In this document: positions 24,866 to 33,752 of the stretch, piece by piece | Layout of the letters: each line of letters begins with the position of its first letter | Numbering within the stretch: the stretch's first letter is position 1 | Source: Sinomicrobium weinanense | Lineage (GTDB): Bacteria > Bacteroidota > Bacteroidia > Flavobacteriales > Flavobacteriaceae | Assembly (NCBI RefSeq): GCF_018863395.1 | Contig: NZ_JAHKRR010000002.1 | Span: 596,188-660,187, forward strand | Direction of reading: 5' to 3' | DNA length: 64,000 nucleotides | Notes under the pieces: generated by a model | What the model was told of the DNA's origin: nothing | Database searches by the model: none | What the model saw: only the letters and a program-made list of their open reading frames with translations | Translations under genes and position numbers: made by a program

Positions 24866-25969
24866 TTATGCTCCTTTTTCCTTCTTCCGGGCATCGATCC
24901 TGCCTTGTGCTACCTGTAAGGCAGACTCGTGTGTGGTGCATCCGTTTTTCTCGGAATGGGCAAAGATCTCCCCGGTCGTATTATAGATATTTTCGGTTTT
25001 TCGTATGATCTCTTCTTTACCATAGCCCTCGAGCTCGGCATAAACATTGATAATCCCTCCCGCATTGATCAGGAAATCCGGGGCATAGGCAATCCCCCTC
25101 TCTTTAAGGATGGCGCCGTGTTTGGTTTCATCCGCAAGCTGGTTATTGGCCGCTCCTGCTATAACCCTGGCATTTATTTTGTGTACGGTATTGTCATTTA
25201 TGGTGGCCCCGAGTGCACAGGGGGCATAAATATCCACTTCGGCAGCATACAGGTCATCTCCTGCATATACCACAGCGCCGTATTTATCGCTCACTTCCTG
25301 CAAACGGGCTTCGTTGATATCGGAAATAAATACCCTGGCCCCCTCTTGTGTAAGGTGGTCTACAAGAGATTCGCCTACGTGGCCTATGCCCTGTACAAGT
25401 ACTTTTTTACCTTCCAGTTTGTCCGTACCGAATTTGAAGCCAGCAGCGGCTTTCATTCCCATATACACTCCGTATGCCGTGATGGGCGAAGGGTTTCCGG
25501 CCCCTCCTTTGGATTCAGACACTCCGGTAACATAAGGTGTTACTTCTTTTACGATGTCCATATCGGCAGTTTCCATGCCCACATCTTCTGCCGTGATATA
25601 TTTACCTCCAAGAGAATCTACGAATGCTCCGAATTTCCGCATCAGCCCGGGCGTTTTCTGGGTTTTGGCATCACCTATGATCACCGCTTTTCCGCCACCG
25701 AGGTTCAACCCGGTAACTGCAGATTTATAGGTCATTCCCCTGGACAGCCGAAGCACGTCGTTCAAGGCTTCCCATTCGTTGTTGTACCGCCACATCCTGG
25801 TTCCACCCAGTGCCGGACCTAATACTGTATTGTGAATACCAATAATTGCTTTTAATCCTGTATCTTTGTCGTTACAGAACACAATTTGCTCATGATCGTC
25901 AAAGGAAAGTTGACCAAAGACCGGGTCAACTTTTTTAAGTTCATCAGAACGTAACATATCTGTCGTCAT
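24866..25969 (-). CDS. Glu/Leu/Phe/Val dehydrogenase, probably leucine dehydrogenase
   Basis: NAD-dependent oxidative deamination of a branched-chain amino acid. The 367-residue length and motifs fit leucine dehydrogenase: GPALGGTRMW near 51, MTYKSAVTGLNLGGGKAVI (catalytic Lys within GGGKA), AEDVGMETADM, the NAD-binding GIGHVGE near 195 and DFLINAGGIINVYAELEG near 305. The short length excludes typical glutamate dehydrogenase. It is divergent from the ABC exporter. The TAnnTTTG box and a palindrome lie just upstream. A downstream Met at residue 5 is an alternative start. Confidence 0.92.
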   Translation of the reverse strand: MTTDMLRSDELKKVDPVFGQLSFDDHEQIVFCNDKDTGLKAIIGIHNTVLGPALGGTRMWRYNNEWEALNDVLRLSRGMTYKSAVTGLNLGGGKAVIIGDAKTQKTPGLMRKFGAFVDSLGGKYITAEDVGMETADMDIVKEVTPYVTGVSESKGGAGNPSPITAYGVYMGMKAAAGFKFGTDKLEGKKVLVQGIGHVGESLVDHLTQEGARVFISDINEARLQEVSDKYGAVVYAGDDLYAAEVDIYAPCALGATINDNTVHKINARVIAGAANNQLADETKHGAILKERGIAYAPDFLINAGGIINVYAELEGYGKEEIIRKTENIYNTTGEIFAHSEKNGCTTHESALQVAQGRIDARKKEKGA

Positions 25970-26000
25970 TACTCTTTGGAATTAGATGATTTCGATTTTT

Positions 26001-26020
26001 GATAATTTGATAAAATTATC
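26001..26020. promoter_or_regulatory. Palindrome at the leucine-dehydrogenase-type gene's transcription start
   Basis: GATAATTT-GATA-AAATTATC, perfect 8-bp arms, just downstream of the minus-strand -7 box, where a repressor could block transcription. Confidence 0.45.
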
Positions 26021-26023
26021 ATA

Positions 26024-26031
26024 CAAAAATA
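26024..26031 (-). promoter_or_regulatory. Promoter -7 element of the leucine-dehydrogenase-type gene
   Basis: TATTTTTG on the minus strand, 54 bases ahead of the start. Confidence 0.55.
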
Positions 26032-26109
26032 CGAAAAAATTGATGATTTATAAAAAACAAAAGGGTTTGAGTGTCGATTTGTCAAAATAACCTTTCTTTT
26101 CGGATTTTT

Positions 26110-27867
26110 ATGAAGGAATTAAAATACATTAACAAATACTTTAAAAAATATAAGGTAAAACTCCTTATCGGCGTAATAATCACCATCATAGCCCGGATCT
26201 TCTCATTGGTAATGCCTCCTTATGTCAGCAAATCCATCGCTGCGGTAGAAGATTTCCTCTCCACCCCGGGTGCGGACAAGGCCGCCCTGCAGTCCACCCT
26301 GCTGACCTATATTCTCATCATAGTAGGGTCTACCCTGTTATCGGCTTTCTTTACCTTTCTGATGAGACAGACCATTATCAATGTTTCCCGCTACATTGAA
26401 TTTGACCTTAAAAACGAGATATTCCGGCATTACGAAAAGCTGTCGCTGAACTTTTACAAAAAGAACCGCACGGGTGACCTGATGAACCGGATCAGCGAGG
26501 ATGTAAACCAGGTGCGTATGTATGCGGGGCCCGCCGTAATGTACAGTATACAAACCCTGACCCTGTTCGTATGTGTCGTACCCATTATGTTCTACAAGTC
26601 ACCTTCCATGGCCTTTTACAGCCTTATTCCCCTGCCTTTTCTCTCCTATCTTATCTACCGGATTAGCAAGGTCATCCATAAAAGGAGTACGGTGGTACAG
26701 CAATACCTTTCCACCCTGTCTACCTTTTCTCAGGAGACCTTTTCGGGAATCTTTGTGATCAAGGCCTACAATATAGAACCCCGTATAAACAGGGAAACCG
26801 AGGTCATTGCCGAGGACGGGAGAAGGAAGAGCATGTCCCTGGCCCGCGTGGATGCCTGGTTTATGCCGTTAATGACCCTGCTCATAGGGATTAGCAGTAC
26901 CATAGCCATTTATGTAGGAGGTAACCAGTATATCAAAGGAGAGATAGAAACCGTGGGGATCATCGCAGAATTCATTATCTATATTACCATGCTCACCTGG
27001 CCCGTGGTCATCGTGGGATGGCTGACCTCTACGGTGCAAAGGGCGGAAGCCTCTCAAAAACGGATCAATGAGTTTCTGAACACCGTGCCCCAGATTCAGA
27101 ATCACAACCCGGAACCTACCCCGATCGGCGGAAAAATAGAATTCAGGAATGTTTCCTTTACTTATGAAGACACCAACATCACCGCCATCAACAAGCTGTC
27201 TTTCACACTCAACCGCGGGGAGACCCTGGCCATCATCGGTAAGACCGGGTCCGGGAAATCCACGGTACTCGACCTCATCGGCAGGCTGTATGATGTTTCG
27301 GAGGGAGAGATCCTCATTGACGATGTACCCCTGAAACAACTGAACCTGTACGATGTACGAAAAGCCCTGGGCACAGTTCCCCAAGAAGCCTTCCTGTTCT
27401 CTGACAGCATAAAGAACAACATCAGGTTCGGCAAGGCAGATGCCACAGACCAGGAAGTCATCGATGCAGCCAAACGGGCCGAAGTGCATAAAAACATTGT
27501 GAAGTTCACCAAAAAATACGATACGGTACTCGGAGAAAGGGGCATTACCCTCAGCGGTGGGCAAAAACAGCGGGTATCTATTGCCAGGGCCCTGCTCAAA
27601 GACCCGGAGATCTTCCTGTTTGACGACTGCCTCTCCGCGGTAGATACCGAAACCGAAGAAAAGATATTGAAACACCTCAACAAGGTATCGAAGGAGAAAA
27701 CCACCATTATTGTGAGCCACAGGATCTCCTCGGCCCGGAATGCCGATAAGATCATCGTTCTGGAGGATGGTTCCATTGCCCAGCAAGGCACTCATAATCA
27801 ACTTATAAATACAGAAGGGCAATACAAAGATCTGTACCTGACCCAGCTTTCGGAAAAAGAAATGTAA
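26110..27867 (+). CDS. ABC exporter, fused permease and ATPase (MsbA-like)
   Basis: A 585-residue half-transporter that dimerises in the inner membrane. Six membrane helices fill residues ~15-310, with the typical IV-type exporter sequence RQTIINVSRYIEFDLKNEIF. The ATPase domain has Walker A GKTGSGKST at ~376, a Q-loop TVPQEAFLFS, the signature LSGGQKQRV at ~481, Walker B IFLFDD and the H-loop VSHRISS. The substrate may be lipid or drug; it is not clear from sequence. The start at 26110 (MKELKYINKYFK) is preferred to an ATG 39 bases upstream because the family starts there. Confidence 0.93.
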   Translation: MKELKYINKYFKKYKVKLLIGVIITIIARIFSLVMPPYVSKSIAAVEDFLSTPGADKAALQSTLLTYILIIVGSTLLSAFFTFLMRQTIINVSRYIEFDLKNEIFRHYEKLSLNFYKKNRTGDLMNRISEDVNQVRMYAGPAVMYSIQTLTLFVCVVPIMFYKSPSMAFYSLIPLPFLSYLIYRISKVIHKRSTVVQQYLSTLSTFSQETFSGIFVIKAYNIEPRINRETEVIAEDGRRKSMSLARVDAWFMPLMTLLIGISSTIAIYVGGNQYIKGEIETVGIIAEFIIYITMLTWPVVIVGWLTSTVQRAEASQKRINEFLNTVPQIQNHNPEPTPIGGKIEFRNVSFTYEDTNITAINKLSFTLNRGETLAIIGKTGSGKSTVLDLIGRLYDVSEGEILIDDVPLKQLNLYDVRKALGTVPQEAFLFSDSIKNNIRFGKADATDQEVIDAAKRAEVHKNIVKFTKKYDTVLGERGITLSGGQKQRVSIARALLKDPEIFLFDDCLSAVDTETEEKILKHLNKVSKEKTTIIVSHRISSARNADKIIVLEDGSIAQQGTHNQLINTEGQYKDLYLTQLSEKEM

Positions 27868-27949
27868 GTTTTTTGTTGCTTCATTTCATTTTTTTTCACA
27901 TTTTTGGTTCTGTTTAACTATACAACTAATTTTTAAGATTAGAGGGATT

Positions 27950-28318
27950 ATGAGTGAAAAAGGTTTACTAGAGAAAGATGAAATATTCTCGAAAGTACTA
28001 CGAGCCGGACGGAGAACTTATTTCTTTGATGTAAGGGAGACCAAAGCTGGAGATTACTACCTCACCATTACTGAGAGTAAAAAATTCACACATGATGACG
28101 GTTCTTTCCATTACAAAAAGCACAAGATCTACCTATACAAAGAAGATTTTGATGCTTTTAAAGATATTTTAGTGGAAATGACTGATTATGTTATAGAAGA
28201 AAAAGGAGAAGAAGTAATTTCCGAACGTCATCAAAAAGACTTTAAGAAGGAACCCGTAGACTCCAACGGAGAATCCTCATCTGAAAATTTTACAGACCTT
28301 AGTTTTGACGACATATAA
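27950..28318 (+). CDS. DUF3276 / PUR-alpha-like nucleic-acid-binding protein
   Basis: A 122-residue cytoplasmic protein of the PUR family found across Bacteroidota and Borrelia. One PUR repeat spans residues 8-85: IFSKVLRAGRRTYFFDVRET, GDYYLTITESKKF, HKIYLYKEDFDAFKDIL. The acidic tail (about 90-122) is disordered. Relatives bind single-stranded DNA or RNA and can act as regulators. It follows the ABC exporter after 82 bases and ends in a strong terminator. Confidence 0.92.
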   Translation: MSEKGLLEKDEIFSKVLRAGRRTYFFDVRETKAGDYYLTITESKKFTHDDGSFHYKKHKIYLYKEDFDAFKDILVEMTDYVIEEKGEEVISERHQKDFKKEPVDSNGESSSENFTDLSFDDI

Positions 28319-28343
28319 GCGTTAAAACTTTTCTAAAATGACC

Positions 28344-28375
28344 AACCGCTTCCTTAAAAAGAAGCGGTTTTTTTA
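28344..28375 (+). terminator. Terminator after the DUF3276 gene
   Basis: A 9-bp perfect stem AACCGCTTC/GAAGCGGTT, 8-base loop and T-rich tract. Confidence 0.9.
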
Positions 28376-28403
28376 TATTTACTTTTCGCTAACTAACATA
28401 ATC

Positions 28404-30917
28404 ATGAAAAAATTACTACTTCTGCTTTTTACCGTAACGCAATGTGTGCGTGCACAGGCTCCTGAGGACCTCAGCTATTATTTACCTCAGAACATTTCAT
28501 ACAATACCGATATCCCCACCCCGAAAAGTGTTATAGGCCATGAAGTGGGCGAATGGCACGTCACCCACGACAAACTGGTGGAATACATGAAAACACTGGC
28601 AGAGGCCTCAGACCGGATCAGCATAGAAGACCGGGGTACTACCTACGAAGGCCGTCCGCTCCTTCTCCTGACCATCACCTCCCCGGAAAACCACCGCAAT
28701 ATCGAAAACATCCGCCGGGAACACCTAAAATTATCGGAACCGGGGAGCGGAAGCCTCAGCACGGGCGATATGCCCGTTGTTGTTTATCAGGGTTTTTCCA
28801 TTCATGGCAATGAACCCAGCGGTTCCAATGCCGCACTGGTCGCAGCATACTACCTTGCAGCAGGCGAAAGCCCGGAGATCGACGAAATACTGGACCACAC
28901 CGTGATCCTGTTCGACCCCTGTTTCAATCCCGACGGACTGCAACGTTTTGCATACTGGGCCAACACCAACAAGAGCAGGAACCTGAACCCGGACAAAAAC
29001 GAAAGGGAATACCATGAAGTATGGCCCGGCGGGAGAACCAATCACTATTGGTTTGACATGAACCGCGACTGGCTGCCCGTACAACTTCCGGAAAGCAGGG
29101 CCAGGATAGCAACCTACCATCGCTGGCTGCCCAATATTCTTACCGATCATCACGAAATGGGCACCAATTCCACCTTCTTCTTTCAACCCGGAGAACCCAA
29201 CAGGGTACACCCGCTTACTCCCCAAATGAACCAGGAACTCACCAAACAGATCGGCAAATTCCATATAAAAGCGCTGAACAACATCGGTTCGCTTTACTAT
29301 TCCGAAGAAAACTACGATGACTTTTTCTATGGCAAGGGATCCACTTTTCCCGACATCAATGGAGGGATCGGCATACTGTTCGAACAAGGCAGCTCCAGGG
29401 GGCATATACAGGAAAGCGACAACGGCCTCCTCACCTTCCCCTTTACCATAAGAAATCAGTTCACTACTGCTCTTTCTACTTTAGAAGCCGCCAGCAATAT
29501 GCGAAAACAATTGCTCGACTATCAGCGCAGCTTCTATACCGACACCCGTAGCCAGGCCTCCAAAGGCAAAGGAAAAGCCCTGGTGTTCGGCGATGAAAAA
29601 GACGCGGCAAAAGCCTATCACCTTGCAGAGATACTGAAACGGCAGCAGATAAAGGTCTATGACCTGGCCGGCGATTTTACCGAGAACAAAAAACACTATA
29701 AGGAAGGCTTCGCCTATATGGTACCTAAAAACCAGAAAAACATCAAACTCATCGAAGCCATGTTTGAGACCCGTACGGAGTTTACAGACAGCCTTTTTTA
29801 CGACATTTCTTCCTGGACCTTCCCCCTGGCCTTTGACCTGGATTACGGAGAAACAGCCCTTTCTCATGCGGGTCAGGAAATCTCCGATCTCCGGTTAAGA
29901 GAGGGAAAAATAAACCGTCAAAGCAATTATGCCTACCTGTTGGAATGGCATGAATACTATACTCCAAAAGCACTCTACCAGATACTTCGCAAAGGGATCA
30001 GGGCTAAGGTCGGAAAAACCCCTTTTACGATCGAAGACAGGGAATATGATTACGGTACCATAATGATCCCCGTACAAAACCAGAAAATGGACAGCGGGGC
30101 ACTCTATGTGTTTTTACAGAAAGTTGCGGAAGAAAGCCATCTGGAAATAGATGGTGTCTCCACCGGTCATGCCGTGGGAAGCGACCTGGGCAGCAACCAG
30201 TTCAAAACCCTCGAAATGCCCCAGGTGGCCATGCTTACGGGCAATGGGATCTCTCCGTATGATGCAGGAGAAATATGGCATCTTTTCGACCAGCGCTATG
30301 ATATACCCATTACCAAGATCGACGAAAGTTATTTTAACCGGGTGAATCTCGACAAATACAATGTTTTAATCCTTACCAGCACCCGGGGAAGCCTCAATAC
30401 CGATATCAAAGAAAAACTTCAGACCTGGGTAAAAAACGGCGGTGTATTAATCGGTTACAGACAGGCCGTTAACTGGTTAAAAAACAATGAATTTATAGAT
30501 CCTGAACTGAGAAAAAAAGAGATCACGGCCAAAGATGTAACCTACGAACAGCAACAGGACTTCCGCGGTGCCCAGGTAACGGGAGGTGCCATTTTTGAAG
30601 CGGATGTCGACAGGTCGCATCCCATAAATTTCGGGTACAAAAACGATAAGATCGCCTTGTTCAGAAACACCAATATCTTTATGGAGCCGGATGAACAAAG
30701 CTATAACAACCCCATAATATATACCGACGATCCCCTGCTCAGCGGATACATCTCTGAAGAGAACCTGGAGCAACTCAAAGGCTCTGTCCCTTTTAAAGTC
30801 TTCAGGTCGGGAAAAGGCAAGGTAATCATCTTTACGGATAACACCAATTTCAGGGCATTCTGGTATGGCACCAACAAGCTCTTGATGAATGCCATTTTCT
30901 TCAATAAGCTGATGTAA
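28404..30917 (+). CDS. Secreted M14-family zinc metallopeptidase with GATase1-like C-terminal domain
   Basis: An 837-residue exported peptidase. Signal peptide to about residue 18 (VRAQ). The M14 carboxypeptidase domain (about 45-370) has zinc ligands H134 and E137 in FSIHGNEPSG, a His at about 249 in TDHHEMG, NPDG substrate-binding at ~175 and the catalytic Glu near 327 (GILFEQGSSRG). The C-terminal ~300 residues include a class-I-glutamine-amidotransferase-like fold (NVLILTSTRGSL, GGVLIGYRQAVNWL), usual in this subfamily. The start at 28404 is chosen because an upstream ATG lies inside the preceding terminator. Confidence 0.92.
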   Translation: MKKLLLLLFTVTQCVRAQAPEDLSYYLPQNISYNTDIPTPKSVIGHEVGEWHVTHDKLVEYMKTLAEASDRISIEDRGTTYEGRPLLLLTITSPENHRNIENIRREHLKLSEPGSGSLSTGDMPVVVYQGFSIHGNEPSGSNAALVAAYYLAAGESPEIDEILDHTVILFDPCFNPDGLQRFAYWANTNKSRNLNPDKNEREYHEVWPGGRTNHYWFDMNRDWLPVQLPESRARIATYHRWLPNILTDHHEMGTNSTFFFQPGEPNRVHPLTPQMNQELTKQIGKFHIKALNNIGSLYYSEENYDDFFYGKGSTFPDINGGIGILFEQGSSRGHIQESDNGLLTFPFTIRNQFTTALSTLEAASNMRKQLLDYQRSFYTDTRSQASKGKGKALVFGDEKDAAKAYHLAEILKRQQIKVYDLAGDFTENKKHYKEGFAYMVPKNQKNIKLIEAMFETRTEFTDSLFYDISSWTFPLAFDLDYGETALSHAGQEISDLRLREGKINRQSNYAYLLEWHEYYTPKALYQILRKGIRAKVGKTPFTIEDREYDYGTIMIPVQNQKMDSGALYVFLQKVAEESHLEIDGVSTGHAVGSDLGSNQFKTLEMPQVAMLTGNGISPYDAGEIWHLFDQRYDIPITKIDESYFNRVNLDKYNVLILTSTRGSLNTDIKEKLQTWVKNGGVLIGYRQAVNWLKNNEFIDPELRKKEITAKDVTYEQQQDFRGAQVTGGAIFEADVDRSHPINFGYKNDKIALFRNTNIFMEPDEQSYNNPIIYTDDPLLSGYISEENLEQLKGSVPFKVFRSGKGKVIIFTDNTNFRAFWYGTNKLLMNAIFFNKLM

Positions 30918-30947
30918 TTGTGAGTTTTTATATGGGCCGGGATCGCA

Positions 30948-31283
30948 TCAGGCGATCCTGAGCCCGTTTTTTACCTTGAAATCCGGGGATAACAATACCA
31001 CATCGCCTTCCTCGCCTACTGCTCCAACCACCAGGCATTCGCTCATAAAGTTGGCGATCTGTTTTTTAGGAAAGTTTACCACAGCGACTATCTGCCTGTT
31101 CAGCAGATTCTCTTTTTTATATCGTTGGGTGATCTGTGCCGAAGATTTTCTGATACCGATCTCATCACCAAAATCGATGACTATTTGATATGCAGGTTTC
31201 CGGGCTTTTGGGAAGTCGTTCACTTCCACGATAGTCCCCACCCGTATATCTACTTTTTCAAAATCGTTCCAGGATATTTCCAT
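30948..31283 (-). CDS. CsaA-like tRNA-binding domain protein
   Basis: A 111-residue OB-fold protein of the EMAP-II/CsaA type, which binds tRNA and, in Bacillus, is described as a secretion chaperone. Motifs: DFEKVDIRVGTIVEV at the start, KARKPAYQIVIDFG, SSAQITQRYKKENL and a C-terminal MSECLVVGAVGEEGDVVLLSP. The ATG at 31283 is preferred; a TTG 9 bases upstream would add three residues with no family support. It is convergent with the peptidase gene. Confidence 0.9.
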   Translation of the reverse strand: MEISWNDFEKVDIRVGTIVEVNDFPKARKPAYQIVIDFGDEIGIRKSSAQITQRYKKENLLNRQIVAVVNFPKKQIANFMSECLVVGAVGEEGDVVLLSPDFKVKNGLRIA

Positions 31284-31437
31284 AGTAAGCAAGTTTTAGA
31301 AAAACATCAAACTTAGCATAAGAAATATCCAAATCCAAATAATTTAATCAGGAAAAAAAGGTATAGCGATAAGTATGGAACTTATTTCCTTTTATTGTTA
31401 AATTGTCCCGTCCTGTTGGTCTCAGGAAGATTTTTTA

Positions 31438-31542
31438 TCCCCTCCCCAATCCTCCCCCAGGGGGAGGGAGTATATTTAGAAAAGAAAAACTATGTAAACA
31501 GAGATTTGGTTCCTCCCCTTAGGGGAGGTTAGGAGGAGATAA
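31438..31542. repeat. C/G-run inverted repeat element downstream of a small gene
   Basis: CCTCCCC and TCCTCCCCC on the left are followed by GGGGGAGGGAG, and the right side has CCTCCCCTTAGGGGAGG then TTAGGAGGAG. Two hairpins (CTCCCCC/GGGGGAG and CCTCCCC-TTA-GGGGAGG) lie on either side of AT-rich spacer. It fills the gap between the CsaA-like gene and the small gene at 31544. Confidence 0.55.
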
Positions 31543-31543
31543 A

Positions 31544-31846
31544 TCAGTGAATACGGAGCTTATCCATCATTTCCCGGGATATATTTCCCGAATATACGCC
31601 ATAAGCATCCAGCAAAAGACCTTTTTCTCCTTTGGCCGTTTCGATGGCATAGAGTACCGAATTGTCATCCGGGTTGGTACTGCCTTCAAAGCGGTACATC
31701 ATTAACACATTGAGGTCTTCGGCAGGGATATGACTGTCCTTCTGCCTGTTCTTTACTCCTTTGTCCTGGAGATTGTAGTCTTGTGTAAAGCCTTCTTTTT
31801 TGAGCTCGTCGATGGCTTCTGACAAAGTATCATAAGCATTTTTCAT
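31544..31846 (-). CDS. Conserved small protein of unknown function
   Basis: A 100-residue, acidic cytoplasmic protein: helical N-terminus (YDTLSEAIDELKKEGFTQDYN) followed by a small alpha/beta segment with LNVLMMYRFEGSTNPDDNSVLYAIETAKGE. Homologues in flavobacteria are often labelled 'phosphoribosylpyrophosphate synthetase', but no PRPP-synthase motif is present. Function unknown. It is followed by the inverted-repeat element at 31438-31542. Confidence 0.75.
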   Translation of the reverse strand: MKNAYDTLSEAIDELKKEGFTQDYNLQDKGVKNRQKDSHIPAEDLNVLMMYRFEGSTNPDDNSVLYAIETAKGEKGLLLDAYGVYSGNISREMMDKLRIH

Positions 31847-31923
31847 GGGTTCCGGATTTACAGATTATTCTGAATATCAGTCTCTTTAAAGTTACAAACA
31901 AAAAAGCTCAAAAGCCAGCCTTT

Positions 31924-32388
31924 TCATCCCTTTTTAAAAATATTGTCCATGACCCAGGCCGGGCCGATGAGCAAAAACTGTATATCCTTCAAAAAAGAAG
32001 GCTTTTTGCCTTCGATCTTATGTCCGTAAAACTGTCCTATCCAGGCCAGGGCAAAGATAAGTAGCGACACCAGCCACAAGGGAGCCACCCGGGCAATAAG
32101 GGTATTGAGCACAACGCAAAGCGAAGCAAAGACCAGTATTTTAAGCGCCATGGCAAAGGACAGCCGGGCATAAAAGACAAGCACAAAGACCAGTACTACC
32201 ACAGCCCAGTTCTCTATATACGGATAAACTCCGGGCAGTATGTACTGCAAAGGCCCTGCCGGAATACTCATCAGCAGGCCTACAATAGAAAAGAAGATCG
32301 CCGGTACGCAAATGTAGTGTATCTTCTTATTGGTCCTGTTCTGGTGGCTCACAGCATAATCGTCGAACCATTGCTGAAGCGTTTTCAT
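31924..32388 (-). CDS. DUF962 / Mpo1-like membrane protein
   Basis: A 154-residue membrane protein of the DUF962 (YGL010w/Mpo1) family. Yeast Mpo1 is an iron-dependent 2-hydroxy-fatty-acid dioxygenase. Motifs include YAVSHQNRTNKKIHYICVPAIF at the start and FYGHKIEGKKPSFLKDIQFLLIGPAWV at the end, with the His residues thought to bind iron. Four to five helices fill residues 20-140. The start at 32388 (MKTLQQWFDDY) is chosen since the in-frame sequence upstream lacks family features. Confidence 0.85.
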   Translation of the reverse strand: MKTLQQWFDDYAVSHQNRTNKKIHYICVPAIFFSIVGLLMSIPAGPLQYILPGVYPYIENWAVVVLVFVLVFYARLSFAMALKILVFASLCVVLNTLIARVAPLWLVSLLIFALAWIGQFYGHKIEGKKPSFLKDIQFLLIGPAWVMDNIFKKG

Positions 32389-32477
32389 GAGAAAATGTTT
32401 TAAATATAGATTTCTACCTATACAATTTACGATTTTTTCAATAAACTCATTTAAACTTTTTGAATTACACACATAAA

Positions 32478-32492
32478 TACCGGAAACCGGTA
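32478..32492. promoter_or_regulatory. Palindrome in the divergent DUF962/thioredoxin-like gap
   Basis: TACCGG-AAA-CCGGTA, a perfect 6-bp palindrome in the 261-base divergent intergenic region. No other clear signal is seen there. Confidence 0.35.
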
Positions 32493-32649
32493 AAACCAAA
32501 CAATTTTAAAATTCACCTATTCCACTCCCCCGCCCGGTCCGTTTGCTGCAAACCACACAAATTCGTACCTTAGTGCTTCTTTATTTTCCGCACTGTTATG
32601 GAATGACCGGTCCGGAAAAAGATAATACGATCAACACTTATAATAAGAA

Positions 32650-33222
32650 ATGGCAAGAACACCCAGTAATATGCTCCCGTTGGGCACCAAGGCCCCGGAT
32701 TTTGACCTGTCGGACACGGTTTCCGGAAAAAACGTATCCTTATCCGCTATTCAGGGCAAAACAGGTACCGTAATTATGTTTATCTGTAATCACTGTCCGT
32801 TTGTAAAACACGTCAACCCGGAGATCTCCAGGCTTGCCCGGGATTATGCTTCCAGGGGTATCGGCTTTGCTGCCATTTCCAGCAATGATGTGGAAAACTA
32901 TCCGGACGATGCTCCTGAACTCATGACAAAAAATGCCGAAGAGCAAGGCTTTATCTTTCCTTACCTGTATGACGAATCCCAGGAAGTAGCCAGGGCCTAT
33001 GACGCAGCCTGCACTCCTGATTTTTACCTTTTCGACCGTGACCTGAAACTCGTTTACCGCGGCCAACTGGACGACTCCAGGCCGGAAAACGGCATTCCTG
33101 TAACAGGCAAAGACCTCAGGGCAGCGCTCGATGCCCTTATTCTCGAAGAAAAGGTTTCCGAACACCAGAAACCGAGCATAGGATGTAATATCAAATGGAA
33201 AAACCAGATGAGCGGGAAGTGA
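32650..33222 (+). CDS. Thioredoxin-like (AhpC/TSA-type) protein
   Basis: A 190-residue thioredoxin-fold protein. Motif MFICNHCPFVKH (CxxC at about 44-47) is the hallmark of a subfamily of thioredoxin-like peroxiredoxin relatives; the cis-Pro is in ACTPDFYLF near 118. The C-terminal SIGCNIKW is typical. It has no clear signal peptide, so it is probably cytoplasmic. It overlaps the next gene by 28 bases. The likely role is disulfide or peroxide reduction. Confidence 0.9.
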   Translation: MARTPSNMLPLGTKAPDFDLSDTVSGKNVSLSAIQGKTGTVIMFICNHCPFVKHVNPEISRLARDYASRGIGFAAISSNDVENYPDDAPELMTKNAEEQGFIFPYLYDESQEVARAYDAACTPDFYLFDRDLKLVYRGQLDDSRPENGIPVTGKDLRAALDALILEEKVSEHQKPSIGCNIKWKNQMSGK

Positions 33223-33752
33223 ATTCCGGGATAAAGGTTGTTCCGTGCACACCCGCAGATATCGATACCATAATACAAACGGGCCGCCTTTCTTATAAAC
33301 AACATTATCTCCATATCTGGAAAGACAAAGGGTCGTTTTATATGAAAAAGAGCTTTTCCCGGAAGACGGTTGAAAGCGAGTTCGAAAACCCCAACTTCAG
33401 GTATTTTTTAATCCGGCGCCGGGGAAAGCCCGTTGGTATCCTCAAATTGGTCAGGGACAACGCCCTGGCAGGGTATTCCGCATCCGAGGCTCTGGAAGTA
33501 GAGAAAATATACATCATCCGCGAAGCTGCCGGCAAAGGTACAGGTACAAAAGTGATGGAGTTTGTGAAAGACTACGCCCGCATGTCCGGTAAAAAGGTGA
33601 TCTGGCTCAATGTCATGGATACCAGCCCAGCCCAGGCATTTTATAAAAAGGCGGGATTCGAACCCGCTTTCTGCTACACCATAAATGTCCTGGATTTCCC
33701 TCCCATTAAGGAAGAATACCGTGCTATGACCCGAATGAAACTTCGGCTTTAG
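33195..33752 (+). CDS. GNAT-family N-acetyltransferase
   Basis: A 185-residue acetyltransferase with VEKIYIIREAAGKGTGTKVMEFV (pyrophosphate loop) and the end motif AQAFYKKAGFEPA. The start at 33195 overlaps the thioredoxin-like gene by 28 bases; the next in-frame ATG would remove the first strand of the fold, so the overlap is likely real and implies coupling. Its stop codon shares the bases TTAG with the stop of the convergent YfiT-like gene. The acceptor is unknown. Confidence 0.88.
   Translation: MEKPDEREVNSGIKVVPCTPADIDTIIQTGRLSYKQHYLHIWKDKGSFYMKKSFSRKTVESEFENPNFRYFLIRRRGKPVGILKLVRDNALAGYSASEALEVEKIYIIREAAGKGTGTKVMEFVKDYARMSGKKVIWLNVMDTSPAQAFYKKAGFEPAFCYTINVLDFPPIKEEYRAMTRMKLRL

Noticed and set aside
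28338..28403. Upstream start for the M14 peptidase
   Set aside because: It lies at the terminator of the DUF3276 gene and would bury the signal peptide.
32389..32499. Longer N-terminus for the DUF962 protein
   Set aside because: The added residues are not like the family and include a stretch read from a palindromic gap.
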